Shown one piece after another: positions 1 to 5,280 of a DNA stretch of 13,656 nt. How positions within the stretch are numbered: the stretch's first letter is position 1; each line of letters opens with the position of its first letter. The notes under the pieces were generated by a model. It saw only the letters and a list, made by a program, of their open reading frames with translations, did no database searches and was not told the origin of the DNA. Made by a program: the position numbers and the translations under genes. The DNA comes from an uncultured Clostridia bacterium (GTDB lineage: Bacteria > Bacillota > Clostridia > TANB77 > CAG-508), in contig CANQOU010000022.1 in NCBI GenBank assembly GCA_947625565.1, positions 1 to 13,656 on the forward strand. The letters run 5' to 3'.

Positions 1-36
1 TATATGGAAAATCACATAAGAGTTTGAATAGGTGTA

Positions 37-426
37 ATGATTTTAAATGAAAATAAAATATTATTAGGACATAGAGCAAAAAATAAAAAAGATACTGGTG
101 GAATTTACGAAGTAGATTGTTGGACTTTGCCAGGAGGAAAACAAGAATATAATGAGACATTTTTGGATGGAGCTAAAAGAGAAGTAAAAGAAGAAACAAA
201 TTTAGATATTGAAGATTTAGAACTATTTGGTGCAGCAGATGATATCCAGCCAGATAGACATTATATAACAATGCATGTAATTGCAAAAAAATATAATGGA
301 AAACCACAAGTTATGGAACCTGCAAAAGAGGATGAATGGAAATGGTTTGATTTAGATAATCTACCAAAAAACTTATATTCACCTTCTAAAAAATTTATAG
401 AATCATATAAAAATAAAAGTTTATAA
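37..426 (+). CDS. Nudix (MutT-type) hydrolase, N-terminus interrupted by TGA
   Basis: The protein is a single Nudix fold, which hydrolyses a nucleoside diphosphate linked to another moiety. The Nudix box is clear at about residues 34-56 of the 129-residue frame: G34, then E40, then R48-E49-V50 and E52-E53, the Mg2+-binding core. The usual glycine after EExx is an asparagine (N55), which is tolerated in the family. The substrate cannot be told from sequence. The frame as given starts at ATG 37, but that ATG falls inside the first beta strand. The same frame continues upstream to an ATG at position 4 and reads MENHIRV, stop (TGA 25-27), IGVMIL. Family members normally read RVGxGV here, so TGA stands where a glycine GGA is expected. 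An AGGTG lies only two bases before ATG 37, too close for a good ribosome site. The gene is therefore probably damaged, or the base is a sequence error. Convergent with the next gene. Confidence 0.85.
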   Translation: MILNENKILLGHRAKNKKDTGGIYEVDCWTLPGGKQEYNETFLDGAKREVKEETNLDIEDLELFGAADDIQPDRHYITMHVIAKKYNGKPQVMEPAKEDEWKWFDLDNLPKNLYSPSKKFIESYKNKSL

Positions 427-481
427 TTATTCCATTTTTTAAATAAATGAGATTCGGATTTAGAATGTTTCGGTTCACCAT

Positions 482-513
482 AAAATCACTATACGCATTT
501 GTATAGTGATTTT
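482..513. terminator. Two-way intrinsic terminator between convergent genes
   Basis: A perfect 13-bp stem (482-494 with 501-513, core ATCACTATAC/GTATAGTGAT) encloses the 6-base loop GCATTT. It ends in a run of T on the plus strand and of A on the other, so it can stop transcription from both the Nudix gene and the convergent repeat-protein gene. The roughly 55 bases between the Nudix stop and this stem hold nothing I recognise. Confidence 0.9.
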
Positions 514-532
514 TTATCTTAATAAATTTTCT

Positions 533-1675
533 TTATTTTCTTAATATCTCTTTTTGTTTATCCTGATTAATATGCAATTCTCGTTGATATTTTATAATAT
601 TACTGGATAAAGATTCTATGTATTGTTTTTCGGCAGTAGAAATCCTTTCTTTTTCTAATATATCAATTCTTTGAGCTTCTGTCATATAATACCATTTCTT
701 TGTTATCTCTGCAATAGCACTTACTCTTTTTTGTTGAAGCTTTGATAATGAAATTTTATTTCCATATCCATTATATAAATCTAAGAATATTGTTTCAACT
801 TCTTTGTCAGTTATATTATAAATTCTTAATAATTCTCCTTTTTCAGATTCTTCAAAAATTCCATCTTTAAATGCCTCTGCTATCTCATAAAGTAAAAGTT
901 TTCTTTGTAAATTTTCTATTTCATCATAGCTCTCTATAATACACTCCTCTTCTTGCTCACTAACAAAAAATATACTTTTAAAGTCATCATATTCTTCTTT
1001 CATATTTTCATCAGTTAAAACGCCATAAAGTTCGTGCATCCACTCATAATCTAAATCTAAATTTCTACAATTTTTTCTGATAACATATTCTTCAAGTGCA
1101 TCATTAATTGATATATTTTCTTTTCTCATATATGAAACTACTCTTTGGATGTTTACATTATTTTGCAATAATAAATGTTTTAAAAGAATTCCATATTTTT
1201 CAAAAATCCATTGCTGAGGAATATTTTGTCCATTTCTTCTATATTCTTCAATAGCTTCTTCAATAGATTTTCCATAAGTATTAATAGCATAGTAAATACA
1301 ACTAAAATTTAATCCATTTTCAACACAAAAGTCCAATAAAGGCTGTCCATTTGGTAATTTTAATGTTTGTTGTTTTAATGAAGTTTTTCTAGTTCTATTA
1401 GGTTTTTGTTGTTTTATCTCTTCTATAGACATTCCAGAATTAAGCATATTGATTAATTTAGATTCTTTTATCCCCAATATTATTGACAAATCAGATAAAC
1501 CTAAAGAACTATTTTGTAATTTTATTTTTTGAGTTTTCCTTCTTTTTATTTGAGCCATATAAACAGCTTTATCAATGTTTTCATATTTTTTATAATATCT
1601 ATCTAAAGTAGTTTCGGCCACTCCCTCATCTTTAGCAATAGTTCTTAGAAATTTTTTTTTCTCCTTTATATTCAA
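533..1675 (-). CDS. HTH-repeat protein, C-terminal part (out of frame with its N-terminal part)
   Basis: This open frame of 380 codons opens at a TTG (1673-1675) with no ribosome site in front, so it is unlikely to be an independent gene. Its first 42 or so residues complete a repeat unit begun in the overlapping upstream frame: once frames are switched at the A9 run, residues from KKFLRTIAKDEG to about Q42 align without gaps to the four upstream repeats. Further, more divergent repeats seem to follow at about 50-95, 107-150 and 153-197 (each a helix pair ending in a motif like SIEEAIEEY or SINDALEEY). From about residue 200 the protein is charged and helical (many E and K) with no motif I know. 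No catalytic domain is visible. Confident that it belongs with 1632-2297; not confident of function beyond probable DNA binding. Confidence 0.75.
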   Translation of the reverse strand: MNIKEKKKFLRTIAKDEGVAETTLDRYYKKYENIDKAVYMAQIKRRKTQKIKLQNSSLGLSDLSIILGIKESKLINMLNSGMSIEEIKQQKPNRTRKTSLKQQTLKLPNGQPLLDFCVENGLNFSCIYYAINTYGKSIEEAIEEYRRNGQNIPQQWIFEKYGILLKHLLLQNNVNIQRVVSYMRKENISINDALEEYVIRKNCRNLDLDYEWMHELYGVLTDENMKEEYDDFKSIFFVSEQEEECIIESYDEIENLQRKLLLYEIAEAFKDGIFEESEKGELLRIYNITDKEVETIFLDLYNGYGNKISLSKLQQKRVSAIAEITKKWYYMTEAQRIDILEKERISTAEKQYIESLSSNIIKYQRELHINQDKQKEILRK

Positions 1676-2285
1676 TTTTTAAATCCTCATATTCTTTCTG
1701 TTTTTGCTCGTACATTTCTATTGCTTTATATATATCTCCAGTTTGAAGAAAATATTTTTTTAATGATGTTTTACTTGGTCCAGCCTTTCTAGATATTTCT
1801 GTTAAGGTTAGCATTTCACCATTATATTCAATCTTAGAATCTTCCATTGCTTTTCTTAATGCTGAACATTGCTTTATAGCCTCATAAATATCTCCTGTTT
1901 GTTCATAATATTTTCTTAAAGTGTCACATTTTAACCCAGTTCTTGTCGCTATTGCATTCATTGTTAGCATTTCACCGTTATATTCAATTTTATTATTTCT
2001 ACATTTTTTTATAGCCTCATATATATCTCCAGTTTGTTCATAATATTTTTTTAATGTCTTGGCATCCTTTAGTCCTTCTTTTTTTGCAATAGTTTGTATA
2101 GCCAACATTTCTCCATTATAATCTATCAATGATTCACTTTTTTGCATTAGTATATCTCTACAAATTTTTTCAGCTTCATATATATTATGTGTTTCTTCAT
2201 AATATTTTTGTAAAGTTTCTCTACTGATTCCTATTTCCATTGAAATAGCTTTTATTGACATTGTTTTTCCGTAAAACTCTATTTT
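1550..2285 (-). repeat. Five tandem coding repeats of about 46-52 codons
   Basis: The units start at about 2285, 2129, 1991, 1835 and 1679 on the minus strand, giving periods of 52, 46, 52 and 52 codons. Units 2-4 are very similar (each has YNGEML and YxxQTGDIYxAI); units 1 and 5 are more diverged. Most of the length difference lies in a charged linker between units. Unit 5 crosses the frame break. Confidence 0.85.
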
Positions 2286-2297
2286 TTCATTTAACAT
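1632..2297 (-). CDS. HTH-repeat protein, N-terminal part (frameshifted at A9)
   Basis: The frame encodes 221 residues from ATG 2297 and consists of repeats starting near residues 5, 57, 103, 155 and 207. Each unit runs K-I-E-Y-N-G-E-M, then a helix such as TxxAIAxxxGL, a helix such as TLKKYYEQTGD, then IYEAIK. The pattern (strand plus IAxxxGI, TLxxYY) resembles modular helix-turn-helix DNA-binding units. The start at 2297 rests on GAGGTG (minus strand, 2304-2309) six bases upstream. The frame stays open to 2363, but that stretch overlaps the promoter and has no ribosome site. In repeat 5 the frame runs past nine A (T9 at 1652-1660 on plus) and ends with the unrelated tail ISKNYC. Dropping one A restores the repeat and gives a protein of about 587 residues. 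It may be a pseudogene, a slippage-expressed gene or a sequence error. Confidence 0.8.
   Translation of the reverse strand: MLNEKIEFYGKTMSIKAISMEIGISRETLQKYYEETHNIYEAEKICRDILMQKSESLIDYNGEMLAIQTIAKKEGLKDAKTLKKYYEQTGDIYEAIKKCRNNKIEYNGEMLTMNAIATRTGLKCDTLRKYYEQTGDIYEAIKQCSALRKAMEDSKIEYNGEMLTLTEISRKAGPSKTSLKKYFLQTGDIYKAIEMYEQKQKEYEDLKIEYKGEKKISKNYC
1652..1660 (-). other. A9 homopolymer at the frame break
   Basis: Nine T on the plus strand are nine A in the message. The upstream frame reads GGA-GAA-AAA-AAA-ATT; removing one A gives GGA-GAA-AAA-AAA-TTT-CTA and continues into the downstream frame, exactly in register with the repeat alignment. A run of this length is prone to RNA polymerase slippage, to replication slippage and to sequencing error. 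Confidence 0.85.
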
Positions 2298-2334
2298 ACT
2301 AATCACCTCGAATTTTACAAAACTTTCTATTTCC

Positions 2335-2363
2335 ATTTTATCATAAATAATAGTTTTTTTCAA
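2335..2363 (-). promoter_or_regulatory. Sigma-A type promoter of the HTH-repeat gene
   Basis: On the minus strand TTGAAA (2358-2363) is followed after exactly 17 bases by TAAAAT (2335-2340). Transcription would start near 2328, about 30 bases before the chosen ATG at 2297. The longer open frame would begin inside this promoter, which supports the shorter start. Confidence 0.7.
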
Positions 2364-2381
2364 TAAATTTACAAATTCAAC

Positions 2382-2398
2382 GGGCTTTATTTAAGCCC
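2382..2398 (+). other. Short GC-rich hairpin, possible weak terminator
   Basis: GGGCTT (2382-2387) pairs with AAGCCC (2393-2398) around a 5-base loop and is followed by TTTATA on the plus strand. The stem is only 6 bp and no plus-strand gene leads into it. The rest of the stretch 2364-2512 holds only a 5-bp hairpin (2440-2452) and no credible gene. Confidence 0.35.
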
Positions 2399-2512
2399 TT
2401 TATAAAATTTTCTAGAATTAAGTGTAATAATAGAAAATTACTCTATCAGAGTTAAATATATTTGCAATGTTTTCATTATGCATTGTGCTAATTGCTACAG
2501 ATATTATTTTAT

Positions 2513-2544
2513 AAAAAAATAGGGAATTACTTCCCTATTTTTAT
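2513..2544. repeat. Left copy of the 32-bp direct repeat flanking the IS
   Basis: All 32 bases are identical to 4201-4232. The repeat contains a perfect 12-bp hairpin, TAGGGAA/TTCCCTA extended by A/T pairs, with loop TTAC (2515-2542). It is a duplicated copy of the terminator that ends the membrane-protein gene at 4215, and the IS termini lie directly between the copies. Confidence 0.95.
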
Positions 2545-2545
2545 C

Positions 2546-2586
2546 AGACTGTTGACAAAGTATTTTTGTTAACAGTCTTTCTTTTT
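2546..2586 (+). terminator. Inward-facing terminator formed by the IS left end
   Basis: A 14-bp stem (2546-2559 with 2565-2578, one G-U pair) is followed by TTCTTTTT. One arm is the terminal inverted repeat itself. Its likely role is to stop transcription entering from outside, so that the transposase is made only from its own promoter. Confidence 0.75.
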
Positions 2587-2638
2587 AATAAAAAATGTTG
2601 TAAAATAAACTTGTCCATAGATTAACCAAATAAGGACA

Positions 2639-2677
2639 AAAAAATGTAGATTTTTCTTAGAAATATCTGCATTTTTT
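2639..2677 (+). other. Second hairpin upstream of the transposase promoter
   Basis: Two 18-base arms (2639-2656 and 2660-2677) pair with one G-U and one mismatch around a 3-base loop, and the 3' arm ends in six T. It could be a second read-in terminator. It lies just before the -10 box of the transposase, so it may instead affect promoter use. Confidence 0.5.
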
Positions 2678-2686
2678 CTTGTTTTA

Positions 2687-2695
2687 TGATATAAT
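2687..2695 (+). promoter_or_regulatory. Extended -10 promoter of the transposase
   Basis: TGATATAAT is a perfect extended -10 (TGn then TATAAT at 2690-2695). No good -35 is present at 17 bases, which fits an extended -10 promoter. Transcription would begin near 2702, just before the ribosome site GGAGGT at 2713-2718. Confidence 0.65.
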
Positions 2696-2725
2696 TACAT
2701 TGGTTAATTTATGGAGGTAAAAGAT

Positions 2726-4201
2726 ATGTTAAGTAGAAAAGAAAATGTACAAAGTGAATTAATATTGTATACAATGGATGATTTAGTTCCAGAAGATAGT
2801 TTGTTTAGAAAAATAGATAAATATATAGATTTTTCTTTCATTTATGATGAAGTAAAGGATTTGTATTGTGAAGATAATGGAAGACCAAGTATAGATCCGA
2901 TAGTATTGTTTAAATTAGTATTTATTGAAGCTTTAGATGGGTTAAAGTCAATGAGAAAAACATGTGAAAAAATAAAAGTAGATGTAGAATATAGATGGTT
3001 TTTGGGTATTCCTTTTGGTCAAGAAACACCACATTATTCAACATTTAGTCAAAACTACATAAGAAGATTTAAAGGAACAGATATATTTGAAAAAATATTT
3101 GTAAATATAGTAGAGCAGGCAATAAAATATAATTTAGTAAAAGGAGAAACTTTTTTTACTGATTCTACACATAAAAAGGCAAATGCAAACAAGAATAAAT
3201 TTTATGAAGAAGTACAGCAAGTAGTACATGAAAGAAAAGAATGGTTAGAGAAAGAAATAAATGAAGAACGTAAAAAGCAAGGAAAAAAAGAATTTGATTT
3301 CACTGATAAGATTGAAGAAAAGAAAGTAAAAGTAAGTTATACAGATAAAGAAAGTGGGTATTATCATAGAAATAATAAAGAAAAAGGATTTATGTATTTA
3401 GACCATAGGACAGTTGATTCAAAAGCAAATATCATAGTAGATTGTTATGTAACAAAAGGAAATATTCATGATTCAGTACCATTCATAGATAGAGCAGAAT
3501 ATATAAAAAATAAGTATGGATTTAATATAAAAGAATGGGCACTAGATTCTGGGTATGACACACTAGATATAAAAAAATATTTTGAAGAAAATGAAATATT
3601 TGGAGTAATAGGATATAGAAGATATCAACAAGGAGAGACAACAGTAAGAAAATATAAGTTTAAATATAATAGCGAAGGCGATTATTACATCTGTCCAGAG
3701 ACAGGAATAATATTACCATATACTGGAAGAATTGATAGAAATGGATATAAATATTATTCAGATAGAGAAAATTGTAAAGGCTGTAGCGAAATAGAAGGAT
3801 GTTGTGAAGCACAAGGATATAGAGTAATAAGAAGACATATAAAAGAAGAACTAAATGAAAAATCAAGAGAAAGAAGAATATCAGAAAGAGGTAAACAGCT
3901 ATACAAATTAAGGAAAGAAAAAATCGAAAGAAGTTTTGCAGATAGCAAGCAAAATCATGGATATAGATATGCTATGTATAAAGGAATAGAAAAAAATCAA
4001 AATTATACATGGCTGATTTGTGCTGCACAAAACATGAAAAACATAGTAACAAAGATAACAAAGGGACATAAAAAACGAGATACAAATAACAAAAGTAGAT
4101 TAAAATCATTAAAAAATATATTGTTAGATTTTAAAATTGCAATTTTTCCAAAAAATATTAAAAGCCCCAGAAAAAATATCTGGGGTTTGTCAATAGTCTG
4201 A
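2726..4201 (+). CDS. IS1182-family transposase (DDE)
   Basis: The protein cuts and joins the IS ends. From ATG 2726 it has 491 residues. The ATG at 2711 overlaps the ribosome site GGAGGT (2713-2718), which is correctly spaced (7 bases) for 2726, and the start MLSRKENVQSEL fits the family. The N-terminal third (about 35-115) looks like the DUF772 domain typical of IS1182/IS5-like transposases. The acidic triad is D146 (FFTDST), D274 (ALDSGYD) and E401 (KIERSFADSKQNHG). A cysteine cluster near residues 323-360 (CPE, CKGC, CC) sits just before the last catalytic block. No frame break is seen. The stop codon TGA spans the element boundary: T and G are the last two IS bases and A is the first base of the duplicated target. 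Confidence 0.93.
   Translation: MLSRKENVQSELILYTMDDLVPEDSLFRKIDKYIDFSFIYDEVKDLYCEDNGRPSIDPIVLFKLVFIEALDGLKSMRKTCEKIKVDVEYRWFLGIPFGQETPHYSTFSQNYIRRFKGTDIFEKIFVNIVEQAIKYNLVKGETFFTDSTHKKANANKNKFYEEVQQVVHERKEWLEKEINEERKKQGKKEFDFTDKIEEKKVKVSYTDKESGYYHRNNKEKGFMYLDHRTVDSKANIIVDCYVTKGNIHDSVPFIDRAEYIKNKYGFNIKEWALDSGYDTLDIKKYFEENEIFGVIGYRRYQQGETTVRKYKFKYNSEGDYYICPETGIILPYTGRIDRNGYKYYSDRENCKGCSEIEGCCEAQGYRVIRRHIKEELNEKSRERRISERGKQLYKLRKEKIERSFADSKQNHGYRYAMYKGIEKNQNYTWLICAAQNMKNIVTKITKGHKKRDTNNKSRLKSLKNILLDFKIAIFPKNIKSPRKNIWGLSIV
4150..4188 (-). terminator. Inward-facing terminator at the IS right end
   Basis: On the minus strand AACCCCAGA pairs with TCTGGGGCTT (10 bp in all, one G-U, 4179-4188 with 4162-4171) and is followed by a T-rich tail. 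It would stop transcription entering from the right, which is where the nrd operon transcript arrives. It lies within the last codons of the transposase. Confidence 0.65.
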
Positions 4202-4232
4202 AAAAAATAGGGAATTACTTCCCTATTTTTAT
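4201..4232. repeat. Right copy of the 32-bp direct repeat; original terminator
   Basis: This is identical to 2513-2544. Here it is the natural end of the minus-strand operon, because it includes the last codons and the stop of the membrane-protein gene. Confidence 0.95.
4203..4230 (-). terminator. Terminator of the nrdD-nrdG operon
   Basis: A perfect 12-bp stem (4203-4214 with 4219-4230) and 4-base loop are followed by T on the minus strand. The stop codon TAA of the membrane protein (4215-4217) lies in the loop, so the last coding codons form one arm. Confidence 0.85.
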
Positions 4233-4814
4233 TTTGCTAATTCCAAATCCTATTATTGATGCTATTGTTGCTGTAATTAGTTGATTCATTCCCATTGATA
4301 AGTTTAAAGCCGTAAACATTGGTGTTGGAATGTTTATAATTAAAGCTAATAATCTAAAGAAAAGATATATTATTGCTGCTTTTGCTAATATAGCAACAAT
4401 TGCTGTTAATATATAGTTTATTTTCTTTTGCATCCATAACTTTTTATATAAATATACAAAAGTAAAATTTCCTATCCATATTGCTGGTATCATGTATACT
4501 GTAAAAATACTTGCTGATTTAAATATCAATCCACTTCCTATTGCAGAAATACTTGGCAATGTAATTAGTCCTGCTAATTGTTTAAATCCTTTTACATTTA
4601 TTGCTGCTATTACTAGCGCTAAATTTACAATAGTACCTACCACATACTGTGAATTTGTTGTTATCCAAGAAGTTGTTCCAAATATTGTACTCAATAATTG
4701 TGGAATAATCATAGGAACTAAGAATATAAGAACACTTAGTCCTACCCATTGTAAAATTTCATACTTCTTGGATAAATTATACATTGTACTATTTAAACAT
4801 TTTTCTTCATTCAT
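4215..4814 (-). CDS. Six-helix membrane protein in the nrdDG operon
   Basis: The protein has 199 residues and about six hydrophobic helices (near 22-45, 56-74, 79-98, 103-124, 134-160 and 175-194). The loops are short, some with lysine/arginine pairs (YKKLWMQKK). I do not recognise a defined family with confidence. Size, helix count and the glycine/alanine-rich helices would fit a substrate-binding (S) component of an ECF vitamin transporter, or an undefined conserved clostridial membrane protein; no catalytic motif is seen. The start ATG 4814 is one base past the nrdG stop, and its ribosome site AAGGA lies inside the last nrdG codons, so translation is probably coupled. This points to a role tied to anaerobic ribonucleotide reduction, for example cofactor or precursor uptake, but that is inference. 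Confidence 0.8.
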   Translation of the reverse strand: MNEEKCLNSTMYNLSKKYEILQWVGLSVLIFLVPMIIPQLLSTIFGTTSWITTNSQYVVGTIVNLALVIAAINVKGFKQLAGLITLPSISAIGSGLIFKSASIFTVYMIPAIWIGNFTFVYLYKKLWMQKKINYILTAIVAILAKAAIIYLFFRLLALIINIPTPMFTALNLSMGMNQLITATIASIIGFGISKIKIGK

Positions 4815-4815
4815 T

Positions 4816-5280
4816 TTATATTCCTTCTTTCACATTTATTACTCTTTGGTTTGAAGAACCTCTCCATTCTAGAGTTGGATTTTTTAATTCTTCAACAAAT
4901 TGTCCATCAACTATAACATCTGCATAATTTAAAATCTCTTTTCCTTGTAAATCCCTATCAAATAAATATCCTGTCCAAATCCAAATAGTTTTATTCGGGA
5001 TTCTTTCTTTAAATGCTTTTGCTAATTTAGTTGTTCCCTCTATATTTTTTGGATGTAATGGTTCTCCTCCTAAAATAGATAATCCTTCAACATTATCATT
5101 TTCACATAATTTTAAAATATGTTCAATTGTATCATCTGTAAATTCTTTTCCTCCATTAAAATCATGTGTTTCTTGATTAAAACATCCTTTACAATTAAAT
5201 GTACAGCCCTGTACAAAAAGTGATACTCTTACACCTGGTCCATTTGAAATATCCATCTTTCTAATTTTGTTATATCTCAT
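4816..5280 (-). CDS. nrdG: Anaerobic ribonucleotide reductase activating protein
   Basis: NrdG is a radical SAM enzyme. It uses a [4Fe-4S] cluster and S-adenosylmethionine to abstract hydrogen from the conserved glycine of NrdD, creating the glycyl radical. The 154 residues match the usual length. The cluster motif CxxxCxxC is C26-C30-C33 (GCTFNCKGC), and the GGEP motif of radical SAM proteins follows near residue 90 (ILGGEPLHP). The start ATG 5280 directly abuts the nrdD stop TAG (5281-5283), a coupled arrangement in the usual nrdD-nrdG order. Confidence 0.96.
   Translation of the reverse strand: MRYNKIRKMDISNGPGVRVSLFVQGCTFNCKGCFNQETHDFNGGKEFTDDTIEHILKLCENDNVEGLSILGGEPLHPKNIEGTTKLAKAFKERIPNKTIWIWTGYLFDRDLQGKEILNYADVIVDGQFVEELKNPTLEWRGSSNQRVINVKEGI

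Larger units (their letters stand above)
2545..4200 (+). mobile_element. Complete IS1182-family insertion sequence, 1656 bp
   Basis: The ends are CAGACTGTTGACAAA (2545-2559) and, reading inward on the minus strand, CAGACTATTGACAAA (4200-4186), which match at 14 of 15 positions. One transposase gene fills the element. Both sides carry the same 32-bp sequence. The size, single DDE gene, inverted repeats and long palindromic target duplication agree with what I recall of the IS1182 family. Nothing is interrupted: the insertion lies just behind the stop codon of the membrane-protein gene. Intact ends and an intact transposase suggest a recent or still active copy. Confidence 0.9.

Noticed and set aside
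25..27. TGA recoding (glycine, tryptophan or selenocysteine) in the Nudix gene
   Set aside because: Other genes use TGA as a plain stop, tryptophan is read from TGG, and no SECIS-like hairpin follows; a nonsense change or base error is simpler.
427..481. tRNA-like 3' end (GGTTCACCA) downstream of the Nudix gene
   Set aside because: No T arm or acceptor pairing can be drawn on either strand.
1550..2285. CRISPR-like or intergenic DNA repeat array
   Set aside because: The periodicity is in codons of an open frame and units differ in DNA sequence; it is a protein repeat.
2298..2363. Longer start of the repeat protein at TTG 2363
   Set aside because: It falls in the -35 box of a good promoter; GAGGTG is correctly spaced for ATG 2297.
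2469..2516. Short hydrophobic frame (about 15 codons) in the spacer left of the IS
   Set aside because: No ribosome site, and it ends in the duplicated target; chance frame.
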